Shown here piece by piece: positions 28,985 to 37,822 of a stretch of DNA of 64,000 nt (position 1 is the stretch's first letter; each line of letters opens with the position of its first letter). The stretch is from the NCBI RefSeq assembly GCF_002162135.1, contig NZ_CP021382.1, positions 5,144,001-5,208,000 on the forward strand, read 5' to 3'. The notes beneath the pieces are model-generated. The model was given only the letters and a program-made list of their open reading frames with translations, did no database searches and was not told where the DNA came from. A program made the translations under genes and the position numbers. The stretch comes from Cellvibrio sp. PSBB006. GTDB taxonomy: Bacteria; Pseudomonadota; Gammaproteobacteria; Pseudomonadales; Cellvibrionaceae.

Positions 28985-31408
28985 ATGATTGAGAAAAAAT
29001 CCCCCCATAAGCCTTTTGCAGTCACCCTGGATAATTGCCATGAGGAGCCTATTCATATTCCGGGTTCCATACAGCCTCACGGCATGTTGGTCGTGATTGG
29101 CAGACATGATTTTATTATTAAACAGGTTAGCGAAAATATTATTCGCTTTACCGGCGAGCCTGCCGATTTTTTCCTGGGCAAGAAGGTGACTGAACTATTG
29201 GGAGAGAGTTTTTATACGTTTCTAAATGTTGCGCTAAATTCTGAATCCAAATATGCCCGCACTGCTAACTCCATCAAAGTAAAGCTGTCGCCCAGCTTGG
29301 TAGAGAATGTGCTCTTTGATGCGGTGTTTCACTGTGAGGGTGACCTTGTATTGATTGATGTGGAACAGTCTCCGCAGGATATCAGTATTCAATATGCCAG
29401 CTATTATCATAAGATTAAGGAGTTTACGCGCTCCCTCAGTGAGCATGCAGAATTGCAGGCTATCTTTGAGCGTTCCGTAGCCGAGGTTCGGGATCTTACG
29501 GGATATGATCGGGTGATGTTGTATCGGTTTGATCACGAGTATAACGGCGAAGTCATCGCTGAATCCAAGGTGGATAAATTAAATTCTTTTCTGGGGCAGC
29601 ACTTCCCGGAGTCTGATATTCCTGCCCAGGCACGTTCGCTGTATGTCAAAAACAAAGTGCGCATTATTGCCGATGTCAATGCTCAGCCCAGCGCTCTGGT
29701 TCCGCTGCTGCACCCGGATACAGACGGCCCCACTGATCTCGGGTTCAGTATGTTGCGAAGTGTATCGCCTATTCATATTCAGTATCTGAAGAACATGGGC
29801 GTTTGTGCCTCCATGTCAATCAGCATTATTGTGGATGATCACCTGTGGGGACTGATCGCCTGCCACCACTATTCTCCACATAAGGTTTCCGTTGAAACGC
29901 GAGAAGCAGCCTTGTTTCTCAGCGTACTGATCTCACACCTCATTACGACCAATGATCGTTCGCAAGCGCGATTATACGATTCCGAATTGCTGGCGTTGAA
30001 TGCGCGTCTGGCGGAAAACATGGTGCAGGTTGTGAATTACGTGGATGGTTTGCGGAAGGACATTCCTGCGATGCTGGGGCTGGCCAATGCTGAAGGCGTG
30101 GTGTGGAATCTTGAAGGACATGCCGAAAGTTATGGTCGCACCCCTTCGGATGAGCAAACTGAACAATTGGTGGATTGGTTGTTTACCAAAGTCGGTAAGT
30201 CATTTTTATTTCACACGCACAAGTTATCCGATATCAATCCTGAGTTCCGTGAATTTGCCGGAGTCGCCAGCGGTATTCTGTTTATTGTCTTGTCATTCAC
30301 GGATCGGCAGTTTTTTTTATGGGTCCGGCCGGAGGTAATGAATACCAGACACTGGGGTGGTAAACCGGAAAAGACGATCGAGTTCCTGGATGATGGTAGT
30401 CATCGATTGATGCCGCGACGCTCTTTCGAGTTGTGGAAGGAAAAGGTGCGCTTTACCTCAGCACCCTTCAATGAAATTGAAATTCGCAATGTGTTGAAAT
30501 TTCGTAACACCATGCAGAATTATCTGATGGTGAACACAGAACTCTTGCGCGAGCGCAATGCAGACCTGGAACGTAAGATTGCTCAGCGTACCTTGTCACT
30601 TGAGCAGGAAATCCGCGAGCGCGAAAAAGTCCAGCAGGAGTTGGAGTTGTCGTTGCGTGCCCTGCAAGCGTCAAATAAGGAGCTGGAGCAGTTTGCGTAT
30701 ATTGCTTCCCATGACTTGCAGGAACCCTTGCGTAAGATTCAGGTTCTGGGTGATCGGCTGCATAATTTTTCCGATCAGCTGGATACGCGCAGTCAGGATT
30801 ACCTGCGGCGCATGATCAAGGCGGCCAACCGCATGCAGATGTTGGTTGTAGACTTGTTATCCTTCTCACGTATTGGTGTCACCGGGGAAAGTATTCGCTA
30901 CGTTAACCTGAATGACATCATGAGAGATGTGTTGTCCAATCTCCATGTTGCGATAGAAGAGTCAGGTGCCCAGATTCATGTCGGTGACTTGGGTGGCATC
31001 TGTGCCGACGCGGCGCAAATTAATCGGCTGTTCCAGAATCTGATGCAAAATGCTATCAAGTTCGTGCAGAACGGTGCGGTTCCCCAAATCAGTATCACCC
31101 GGGTTGAGGAAACTGCTGATACTGCCACCTTCGAGATTCGTGATAATGGCATTGGTTTTGAAAAGGAATATGAGGAGAAAATTTTCGGGCTTTTCAGCCG
31201 CCTGCATAAATCCAACGAAGATTATCATGGCACCGGATTGGGTCTGGCTGTATGCCGCAAGATAGTGGACAGCCACCGCGGTAAGATCTGGGCGCGTAGC
31301 GAATTAGGTGAGGGTACCGCCTTTTTTATTCAATTGCCGTTGCGGGGTGCCATGGATGCTGCAGCACCGGAAGAACAGGTCCTGGCTGATTCTTTTCTTG
31401 AGGATTAG
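28985..31408 (+). CDS. bphP: Bacteriophytochrome histidine kinase
   Basis: This is an 807 aa red/far-red photoreceptor kinase. Cys18 (DNCHEEPIHIPGSIQPHG) is the biliverdin-linking residue of bacterial phytochromes. PAS (about 20-125), GAF with ESDIPAQAR (about 140-310) and PHY with the tongue motifs WGGKPEK and PRRSF (about 455-480) follow. A coiled coil leads to a HisKA domain with phospho-acceptor His576 in ASHDLQEPLRK and a HATPase domain with DNGIGF and GTGLGLAVCRKI. All key residues are present, so it should be photoactive and able to phosphorylate. No response-regulator gene adjoins it. Confidence 0.96.
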   Translation: MIEKKSPHKPFAVTLDNCHEEPIHIPGSIQPHGMLVVIGRHDFIIKQVSENIIRFTGEPADFFLGKKVTELLGESFYTFLNVALNSESKYARTANSIKVKLSPSLVENVLFDAVFHCEGDLVLIDVEQSPQDISIQYASYYHKIKEFTRSLSEHAELQAIFERSVAEVRDLTGYDRVMLYRFDHEYNGEVIAESKVDKLNSFLGQHFPESDIPAQARSLYVKNKVRIIADVNAQPSALVPLLHPDTDGPTDLGFSMLRSVSPIHIQYLKNMGVCASMSISIIVDDHLWGLIACHHYSPHKVSVETREAALFLSVLISHLITTNDRSQARLYDSELLALNARLAENMVQVVNYVDGLRKDIPAMLGLANAEGVVWNLEGHAESYGRTPSDEQTEQLVDWLFTKVGKSFLFHTHKLSDINPEFREFAGVASGILFIVLSFTDRQFFLWVRPEVMNTRHWGGKPEKTIEFLDDGSHRLMPRRSFELWKEKVRFTSAPFNEIEIRNVLKFRNTMQNYLMVNTELLRERNADLERKIAQRTLSLEQEIREREKVQQELELSLRALQASNKELEQFAYIASHDLQEPLRKIQVLGDRLHNFSDQLDTRSQDYLRRMIKAANRMQMLVVDLLSFSRIGVTGESIRYVNLNDIMRDVLSNLHVAIEESGAQIHVGDLGGICADAAQINRLFQNLMQNAIKFVQNGAVPQISITRVEETADTATFEIRDNGIGFEKEYEEKIFGLFSRLHKSNEDYHGTGLGLAVCRKIVDSHRGKIWARSELGEGTAFFIQLPLRGAMDAAAPEEQVLADSFLED

Positions 31409-31508
31409 AATGTCTTCCGGCATGGCTGAAGCCTCGTTAATCATCCGGTCACACAGCTGTGGTAAAGTACCGCCTCATTTGGCATCTCACTGACTATCTT
31501 TTGGTTTC

Positions 31509-32051
31509 ATGATTATCAAGCTCATTAAATCTCTGGCGCTACTCGTCCTGCTGACGGCGTGCGCCACACAACAAACTGTTCACCGCAGCTGGCCCGAAGG
31601 CGCACCATCCCTTGCTTATTTTGAGCAGATTTACGCAGAGGATTTGCGGAATCAGCAGGAGCAAACCCTGGATGAATATCTGGTCTGGGTGAAACGCTAT
31701 TACGAGGGATGGGAGCTGTACCGTCGCGGGTGGCTGGACGTGACGCAGGATCTGGTTGTGCAGATAGAGAATCCGCAAGTCGCGCAGGAAGTGGATACCA
31801 AGATGTACGCTGTTGGCCGCGCCATTGCCGGTGAATGGGCAAAAAAAACCAATACCCGTAAGATCTTTACCCGCCATGTGGCCATTTGGGGTAATGCCCT
31901 GGTGGAATCCATGAATCGCGATGAAGAGTTGAAACTCATCGATATCGTGCAAAACGATGTCAATCGATTATTGGCTGATACATTACCGGTGGATGCCATT
32001 ACGGCTGATCGTTATTATGCACCGGATGAAGACGACGTCTTCAGTTGGTAA
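31509..32051 (+). CDS. Conserved hypothetical lipoprotein
   Basis: This 180 aa protein starts with a signal peptide ending in the lipobox LTAC, so Cys18 is probably lipidated and the protein anchored to the outer or inner membrane. The mature part is mostly helical and acidic (DEYLVWVKRYYEGWELYRRGW). I do not recognise a characterised family, though similar lipoproteins seem to occur in Pseudomonas-like genomes. The next gene, a small zinc-ribbon protein, starts 42 nt later on the same strand. Confidence 0.75.
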   Translation: MIIKLIKSLALLVLLTACATQQTVHRSWPEGAPSLAYFEQIYAEDLRNQQEQTLDEYLVWVKRYYEGWELYRRGWLDVTQDLVVQIENPQVAQEVDTKMYAVGRAIAGEWAKKTNTRKIFTRHVAIWGNALVESMNRDEELKLIDIVQNDVNRLLADTLPVDAITADRYYAPDEDDVFSW

Positions 32052-32093
32052 ACGCCAAAAAATTTCCACCACATTCACCCCTTCGGTACCTGT

Positions 32094-32279
32094 ATGGCCG
32101 ACATCCTGCCCTTTAAAAGAAAGAGTCCTTTTGAAAAACACAAGGGAAAAACCTTATGTCGCAGTGGTTTTCATAAGTGGGCGGTGGTGAAGGAAAAGCA
32201 GTTTGACGTGAAGCAGGGAAAACTGGTGACTGTGTATAAATGTGAGCGATGCGGCGAACAAAAGGTAGAGGCTAAATAA
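32094..32279 (+). CDS. Small zinc-ribbon-like conserved protein
   Basis: This 61 aa protein has one C-terminal CxxC pair (CERCGEQK) and an upstream Cys-x5-His (CRSGFHKW), together able to form a four-ligand metal site. The opening MADILPFKRK and the segment KEKQFDVKQGKLVTVYKC look conserved, since I recall similar short proteins in other Gammaproteobacteria. No function is known. It is the last gene before a convergent hairpin and slyD. Confidence 0.75.
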   Translation: MADILPFKRKSPFEKHKGKTLCRSGFHKWAVVKEKQFDVKQGKLVTVYKCERCGEQKVEAK

Positions 32280-32285
32280 ATAAGC

Positions 32286-32312
32286 GATACGGACCGCTAA
32301 ACGGCCCGTATC
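32286..32312. terminator. Hairpin between converging genes, probable terminator
   Basis: GATACGGACCG (32286-32296) pairs with CGGCCCGTATC (32302-32312) with one mismatch and a 5-nt loop. It lies exactly between two convergent stop codons, but the following T-tract is weak. Confidence 0.55.
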
Positions 32313-32321
32313 ATTTACTTA

Positions 32322-32804
32322 TTAATGGTGATGGCCGCCGGCGCCATGAGCGTGGCCATGAGCGATTTCATCCTCAGTCGCTTCACGCACATCAGTGACT
32401 TCCACATCAAAGTTCAGGTCAACACCAGCTAGGGGATGGTTGCCGTCAATGGTAACCTGATCGCCTTCCACACCGGTGACGGTGACGACTTGTAAACCGT
32501 GTTCGGTTTCGGCATGAAATTCCATACCCACTTCAATTTGATCAATACCGGAAAACATACTGGAATCCAGTTGTTGGACCATGGCATCGTCGCGCTCGCC
32601 ATAAGCTTCGGCGGCAGCTACGGACACGTTTAATTTGTCACCCACCGCTTTTCCTACCAGAGCTTTTTCCAGACCGGGGATAATGTTTCCCGCACCGTGG
32701 AGATAAGAAAGCGGCTCCTGACCTTCAGAGGAATCCAACACTTTGCCAGTGCTGTCTGTCAGGGTGTAGTGAAAACTGGCAACGCAGTTGTTGGAGATAT
32801 TCAT
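32322..32804 (-). CDS. slyD: FKBP-type peptidyl-prolyl isomerase, SlyD type
   Basis: This 160 aa cytoplasmic prolyl isomerase and chaperone has an FKBP half (FHYTLTDSTGKVLDSSEGQEPLSYLHG) interrupted by the insert-in-flap chaperone domain (about residues 70-125, with NHPLAGVDLNFDVEV). The His-rich C-terminus HGHAHGAGGHHH can bind Ni or other metals, as in E. coli SlyD, although it is shorter and lacks the many cysteines. ATG 32804 is chosen (MNISNNC); the longer frame has no support. It is separated by about 35 nt from the DUF3108 gene upstream. Confidence 0.93.
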   Translation of the reverse strand: MNISNNCVASFHYTLTDSTGKVLDSSEGQEPLSYLHGAGNIIPGLEKALVGKAVGDKLNVSVAAAEAYGERDDAMVQQLDSSMFSGIDQIEVGMEFHAETEHGLQVVTVTGVEGDQVTIDGNHPLAGVDLNFDVEVTDVREATEDEIAHGHAHGAGGHHH

Positions 32805-32839
32805 AAAAAGCCTTTTGGGGTTGTGGTTTAAAGATGACG

Positions 32840-33556
32840 TCAATCAAAACGTTTAATTTTCTTGCCGTTGACTTCGGCTTTGCCGAGATAAATGGTGTAA
32901 GCATCGCCGTCTTCTTCCTGTTGCAGGCGCACTAACAGATAATCCCAATCCTTGGCTAACCAGGCATAAGTGACACGGTCGTCATTTTCGCGGCTGCGTT
33001 TGACTTTAACCGTATTCACCTTGCCCAAAGGGGTTTCAAGCATTTCTTCACCGACGATCTCAAAACCGTATTCTTTCAAGCGGCCGCCGTCGGCAATCTG
33101 GTAAACCAGTTCTTCCTTATTGTTGACCAGATCCTGTTGCAGTTGCAGCTGATAGCTGAGCTTATCTTGCACGCGCTGTGCGATATCCATCTTCCAGGTG
33201 GTATTTTGCACATTGTTGGTGACGGTTTTTGTGGCCCAGTCAAAAGTTAACTCTGCATCGCGATCACGACCGAGGACTCGGCGTGCGTATTTGTAATGCA
33301 AGGGAATGATCTGCTGCTTTTCTTCGTCGATACGCAAGCGACTGGTTTCGTCAATGCTGGCAAACCAGGACCGCGCAAAAAAACGCATCAGATAGGTGCC
33401 ATCGTCTTGCGGTGTTAGCGAATGGGTGACGGTGACTTTGAAGCCCAGCGCGGTGGACGTGTATTCATTGGAGAAACTCTTGGGCAATTCGGCTGCACGG
33501 GAGGCGAAAGCAAAGCAGAGGGTAAATAAGAACAGTAAGACATGTTTTTTTTGCAT
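32840..33556 (-). CDS. DUF3108 exported protein
   Basis: This 238 aa protein has a signal peptide (MQKKHVLLFLFTLCFAFASRA) and a beta-rich mature domain of the DUF3108 family, with the conserved closing segment TYAWLAKDWDYLLVRLQQ. It is likely periplasmic. ATG 33556 is chosen over an upstream in-frame start that lacks a signal peptide at its N-terminus. It lies downstream of purN, a placement also seen in Pseudomonas. Function unknown. Confidence 0.85.
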   Translation of the reverse strand: MQKKHVLLFLFTLCFAFASRAAELPKSFSNEYTSTALGFKVTVTHSLTPQDDGTYLMRFFARSWFASIDETSRLRIDEEKQQIIPLHYKYARRVLGRDRDAELTFDWATKTVTNNVQNTTWKMDIAQRVQDKLSYQLQLQQDLVNNKEELVYQIADGGRLKEYGFEIVGEEMLETPLGKVNTVKVKRSRENDDRVTYAWLAKDWDYLLVRLQQEEDGDAYTIYLGKAEVNGKKIKRFD

Positions 33557-33716
33557 AGTCAGGCAATCCTTATGATTCTGCGACGAATGGGTCTTCGATG
33601 AAAAATTCCGCAACGAATAGCTTTGCTGTAAAAAACGCAACAATCAGCGTTTGTGATGAATGCTACGGATAAAAAAGTGATCGTGGTTATTTCCGCTGGG
33701 CACACCCACCACATTG

Positions 33717-34370
33717 TCATGCATTGATTAGATAACCGGACGGCGGTAAAAGTTCGTTATCCAGAAATACCGCACCGTCATCCATACGCAAGCGACCTTC
33801 AGCAAACCATTTCACCGCAAGTGGATAAATAATGTGTTCCTGCTGTTGAACCCGTTTGGCGAGACTGACCGCATCATCTACCGATTCAATAGAAATTTTA
33901 GCCTGTATAACCGCCGGTCCACCATCAAGCTCCTCTGTGACAAAATGCACAGTCACACCGTGTTCAGCTTCACCCGCATCCAGCACCCGTTGGTGGGTGT
34001 GTAAACCCTGGTATTTGGGCAGCAATGAGGGGTGAATGTTCAACATGCGTCCCGCATAGTGTCGGGTAAAAGTGGTGGTAAGGATGCGCATGAAGCCGGC
34101 GAGCACGACTAAATCCGGTTGATAGCTGTCAATCAGTTGCGCCAACTTTTGATCAAATGATTCACGATCATCGAATTGTTTGTGATCCAGAACCAGAGCG
34201 GGAATACCGGCTTTTTCGGCGCGTTCCAGGCCGAACACGGCAGGGCGGTTGCTGATGACAGCGGCAATATCGATAGGCAGCTCAGTGTTCTGCATGCCGT
34301 CAATAATTGCCTGTAAATTACTGCCGCTGCCGGAGATCAATACAACAACACGTGTGCGTGGTGAACTCAT
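33717..34370 (-). CDS. purN: Phosphoribosylglycinamide formyltransferase
   Basis: This 217 aa enzyme transfers a formyl group from 10-formyl-THF to GAR in purine synthesis. The phosphate-binding start VLISGSGSNLQAI, the catalytic NIHPSLLPKYQG (Asn and His) and the Asp region VTEELDGGPAV are all present. The start codon overlaps the purM stop by one base (TAATG), so translation is coupled. Length is typical. Confidence 0.97.
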   Translation of the reverse strand: MSSPRTRVVVLISGSGSNLQAIIDGMQNTELPIDIAAVISNRPAVFGLERAEKAGIPALVLDHKQFDDRESFDQKLAQLIDSYQPDLVVLAGFMRILTTTFTRHYAGRMLNIHPSLLPKYQGLHTHQRVLDAGEAEHGVTVHFVTEELDGGPAVIQAKISIESVDDAVSLAKRVQQQEHIIYPLAVKWFAEGRLRMDDGAVFLDNELLPPSGYLINA

Positions 34371-35431
34371 TAAACGGCCAGCCCCTGTAACTCTACCTGC
34401 GCTTCATCCGCTTGCGCCTTGGCGATATAACCCACAACAAAAGGTGTTTCACCGGCGTCTGCAAGAATCTTCAATGCGTTGTCTTTTTCATCGTCAGGCA
34501 CAGCGATAACCATGCCCACACCGCAGTTAAAGGTGCGGTACATCTCCCGCATTGCTACGTTACCACTGCGTTGCAACCATTGGAAAACAGCGGGTAACTC
34601 CCAGCTTTGGGTATCGATAACGGCTTTGCAATCATCCGGTAAAACACGCGGTATGTTCTCAGTCAGCCCACCGCCGGTGATATGTGCAAGTGCATTCACA
34701 CGGGATTCTTTAATCAAGCGCAACACGGATTTGACATAGATACGTGTCGGCGCCATCAATGCATCGCTCAGCGGTTTGCCACCACAATCCTGGTTCAGAT
34801 CCGCTTTGCTCACATCAATGATTTTGCGCACCAGAGAATAGCCGTTTGAGTGCGGGCCGCTGGAGGTTATGGCGATCAATGCGTCACCGGCTTTAACCTG
34901 GCTGCCGTCGAGAATTGCGGACTTTTCCACCACGCCAACGCAAAAACCGGCCAGATCGTAATCCTCGCCCTCATACATGCCGGGCATTTCGGCAGTTTCG
35001 CCGCCGACCAATGCGCAACCTGCCATTTCACACCCGTCGCCAATGCCGGAAACAACCGCAGCGGCAACATCGACATTGAGCTTGCCGGTGGCGTAATAGT
35101 CGAGGAAGAACAGCGGTTCGGCACCGGTTACCACCAAATCGTTGACACACATAGCCACCAGGTCGATGCCGATGGTGTCATGCTTGCCCAGATTCATAGC
35201 CAAACGAAGTTTGGTGCCCACGCCGTCGGTACCCGAAACCAGAACCGGCTCGCGATATCCCTTGGGGATTTCACACAGGGCCGCAAAACCGCCAAGACCT
35301 GCCATCACCTCAGGGCGGCGGGTACGTTTGGCTACCCCTTTGATTCGCTCGACCAGGGCATCACCGGCATCAATATCAACGCCGGCATCTTTGTAACTCA
35401 GGGAAGTGACAGGAGGTTGTTGTTCGCTCAT
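34370..35431 (-). CDS. purM: Phosphoribosylformylglycinamidine cyclo-ligase (AIR synthetase)
   Basis: This 353 aa ATP-dependent enzyme closes the imidazole ring in purine synthesis. Recognised landmarks are [16 protein letters not shown] at the N-terminus, [10 protein letters not shown] for nucleotide binding, [11 protein letters not shown], and [16 protein letters not shown]. It is first in the purM-purN pair and diverges from the DUF2066 gene, an arrangement conserved in Pseudomonas. In other bacteria the promoter is under purine control, but no operator is recognised here. Confidence 0.97.
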   Translation of the reverse strand: MSEQQPPVTSLSYKDAGVDIDAGDALVERIKGVAKRTRRPEVMAGLGGFAALCEIPKGYREPVLVSGTDGVGTKLRLAMNLGKHDTIGIDLVAMCVNDLVVTGAEPLFFLDYYATGKLNVDVAAAVVSGIGDGCEMAGCALVGGETAEMPGMYEGEDYDLAGFCVGVVEKSAILDGSQVKAGDALIAITSSGPHSNGYSLVRKIIDVSKADLNQDCGGKPLSDALMAPTRIYVKSVLRLIKESRVNALAHITGGGLTENIPRVLPDDCKAVIDTQSWELPAVFQWLQRSGNVAMREMYRTFNCGVGMVIAVPDDEKDNALKILADAGETPFVVGYIAKAQADEAQVELQGLAV

Positions 35432-35606
35432 AGAGTGGGATTCGCTCGCGCAGAGGGTTTCAAAAAAAGGCCGCCATTCTACCAGCTAATCGCTGCTTAG
35501 GGTGGTATTGATGGCGCGCGCTGGCCGCAAATATCGAATCAGGTCGCTTCGTTCCGCGCTATTGCCTGCTACAATGCCGAACTTTCGCCGCGCTGTCTGA
35601 TCAGCC

Positions 35607-36815
35607 ATGCGTATATTCTTTTCACCAGGATTGTTTCAGGGGCAGATTTTGTTACGACTTTTGACGTTTTTGCTGCTTAGTGTCTGCACAGCCACCAGCA
35701 TGGCCGAGCAGGTAGTCCAGGTATATCGTGCGGAAGCCCTGGTGACCTCCCAGTCTCAGGCAGAGCGCAACACCGCCATGCGCGTCAGCCTGGGTGAAGT
35801 TATCTGGCGAGTGTCCGGTGACAGCGCCGCTCTGGAACACCCCAAGGTGCGCGAGGCATTGAGTCAGGCCCAGGGTTATCTGTATGAATACAGCTATGCC
35901 TCTACCGACGAGCAACTTGAAGTCGAAGGTCAGCAAGTTCGGGCGATCAAGCTCATCCTCAAGTTTTCCCCTCAAGCCATTGAAAAGCTCCTGCGCGAAG
36001 CACGCTTGCCGTTGTGGCCAGCAAATCGCCCCAAGTTGCTTGTGTGGCAAATCATGACCGATGCTTCCGGCACCACTCATCGGGTATTGGAAGATGAAGC
36101 GCGTAAGGCGCTTTATGATCAGGCAGCCTTGCGCGGCATACCCTTGTTGTTGCCTATGCACGATTTTGAAGACAACATCGCCCTCGGTTCGGACAGCCTA
36201 TGGAATATGGATGACGCGAGCATTCGTGCTGCGTCAGAGCGTTATAAACCAGACGCCATTCTGGTGGGGCGCTATCGTGAGTCCGGTGGGTTATGGCGTG
36301 CCAACTGGCAGCTGTTGCACGCTTCTGCGAACCAGAGTTTTGATACGCAAAGTGCCGAAATCCCCAGTCTGTTTGTGCAGGCCATCAATACCACCGCCGA
36401 CTATTTTGCCCGGCTTTATGCCATCACCCCCAGCGAAGGCGGTTCAGGTGCGATTGTCATTCGGGTTGGGGATGTGCGCGACTTTGCGACCTACAAGAAA
36501 GTGCAACGTTACCTCGAAGGTCTGGCGATGGTCACCTGGGTGGAGATGATGACCGCACAACAGGATCGCCTGTTGATCCGCCTGCATACCGAAGGTGACC
36601 TGTCGTTGTTGCTCAGTACCCTGGAATTGGGGAAAAAGCTTTTCCCGGTGGAATCTGAATCCATTACCGTGCAACCCGTAGAGGCCTATCGACCTCCGGC
36701 AGCAACCAATGGCATGGATACTGGCGCCGATGGTTTGGGTGGCAGTGAACTGAGCGGTTTTCCCCAGGCACGCGGTTCCCTGGCTAATCCACTGGTATAT
36801 CGTTGGCAGGATTGA
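35607..36815 (+). CDS. DUF2066 exported protein
   Basis: This 402 aa protein has an N-terminal signal peptide (hydrophobic stretch about residues 14-30, cleavage near SMA-EQ). The mature protein follows the DUF2066 pattern, with YRAEALVTSQSQAERNTAMR near the start and RPKLLVWQIMTD after about residue 140. It sits between purM (divergent) and hda (same direction), the same place as in Pseudomonas. Function unknown; a periplasmic or outer-membrane location is inferred from the signal. Confidence 0.85.
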   Translation: MRIFFSPGLFQGQILLRLLTFLLLSVCTATSMAEQVVQVYRAEALVTSQSQAERNTAMRVSLGEVIWRVSGDSAALEHPKVREALSQAQGYLYEYSYASTDEQLEVEGQQVRAIKLILKFSPQAIEKLLREARLPLWPANRPKLLVWQIMTDASGTTHRVLEDEARKALYDQAALRGIPLLLPMHDFEDNIALGSDSLWNMDDASIRAASERYKPDAILVGRYRESGGLWRANWQLLHASANQSFDTQSAEIPSLFVQAINTTADYFARLYAITPSEGGSGAIVIRVGDVRDFATYKKVQRYLEGLAMVTWVEMMTAQQDRLLIRLHTEGDLSLLLSTLELGKKLFPVESESITVQPVEAYRPPAATNGMDTGADGLGGSELSGFPQARGSLANPLVYRWQD

Positions 36816-36837
36816 CCGTGAGTCGGTGGATGATCTG

Positions 36838-37569
36838 ATGATGACGCATATACCACAACAATTATCTCTGGGGGTCAGTCTGAATGATGACGCCACCTTT
36901 GATAATTTCTATGCTCCTGCCGGTTCTCACAATGCGGAAGTGGTTGCCTTTATGCGTGACCAGATCTCAGGTGGTCCGACAGAAGTCACCAGAGAAACCT
37001 TTGTGTATCTCTGGGGCGCCTCCGGCAGTGGACTGACGCATCTTTTGCAGGCCGGTTGTCACTATGCCCAGTCGCGGGGAATGAGCATGCAGTATCTGCC
37101 ACTGGCAGATCTTGCGGGTTATGCGCCCGCCGAACTTTTCGCTGATCTGGGGACGCTGGATTACTTGTGTATCGATCATTTGACGGCGGTCGCGGGCCGC
37201 CCGGACTGGGAGTTGGCGTTGTTCAACCTCTATAACAGTCTGCGCGAAAGTGGCAAATGTCTGGTGGTGGCCGCTGAGCAGAGTCCCCGCGAATTACCGA
37301 TTCATCTGGAAGACCTGCGATCACGATTACAGTGGGGGATGACTTATCAGGTCCAACTGCTGAGCGACGACGAAAAGCAGGAAGCTTTACAGCGTCGGGC
37401 CCGTGCCAGGGGCATGGAATTAAATGACGAGGTGGCCCATTACATCCTGCAACGTCTGCCGCGTGATATGAATGAACTCTTCCGCCAGCTCCAGCGTCTG
37501 GATCATGCCTCCCTGGCAGAGCAACGCAAACTGACCATCCCCTTCGTGAAAAAAGTGCTGAATATATAG
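36838..37569 (+). CDS. hda: DnaA regulatory inactivator Hda
   Basis: This roughly 243 aa AAA+ protein, related to DnaA domain III, binds the DNA-loaded beta clamp and stimulates ATP hydrolysis by DnaA to prevent re-initiation. QLSLGVSLNDDATFDNFYAP contains the N-terminal clamp-binding peptide (QLSLGV). The altered Walker A WGASGSGLTHLLQAG and sensor regions fit Hda, and it lacks the DnaA DNA-binding domain. ATG 36838 and ATG 36841 are both possible; GGTGGA upstream fits 36838 best. It is 22 nt after DUF2066. Confidence 0.92.
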   Translation: MMTHIPQQLSLGVSLNDDATFDNFYAPAGSHNAEVVAFMRDQISGGPTEVTRETFVYLWGASGSGLTHLLQAGCHYAQSRGMSMQYLPLADLAGYAPAELFADLGTLDYLCIDHLTAVAGRPDWELALFNLYNSLRESGKCLVVAAEQSPRELPIHLEDLRSRLQWGMTYQVQLLSDDEKQEALQRRARARGMELNDEVAHYILQRLPRDMNELFRQLQRLDHASLAEQRKLTIPFVKKVLNI

Positions 37570-37822
37570 CCCCCGCCATCGGGTTTCAGAATAGTCATAC
37601 CTGCATCGGAAACATCCCTTCGACCGCTTTTACGCATTGACAAAAGTTCGGGCGCTTTCTGTTCGCTTTTCTTTTAGGTTTTTAGCCCCTGGGGTCAAGA
37701 AGTGTTATTGCGCTAAGAAATACCTGATGAATCGCGCACACTAGGCGCCCTGAAACCTTGAGATAACAACATAAACTCAACCAGATCGGGCTCGCGCCTG
37801 ATCGATCTTTTGGAGTATGCCC

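Noticed and set aside
37570..37822. Possible riboswitch upstream of the cellulase gene
   Set aside because: No conserved c-di-GMP or other aptamer motif could be recognised by eye.
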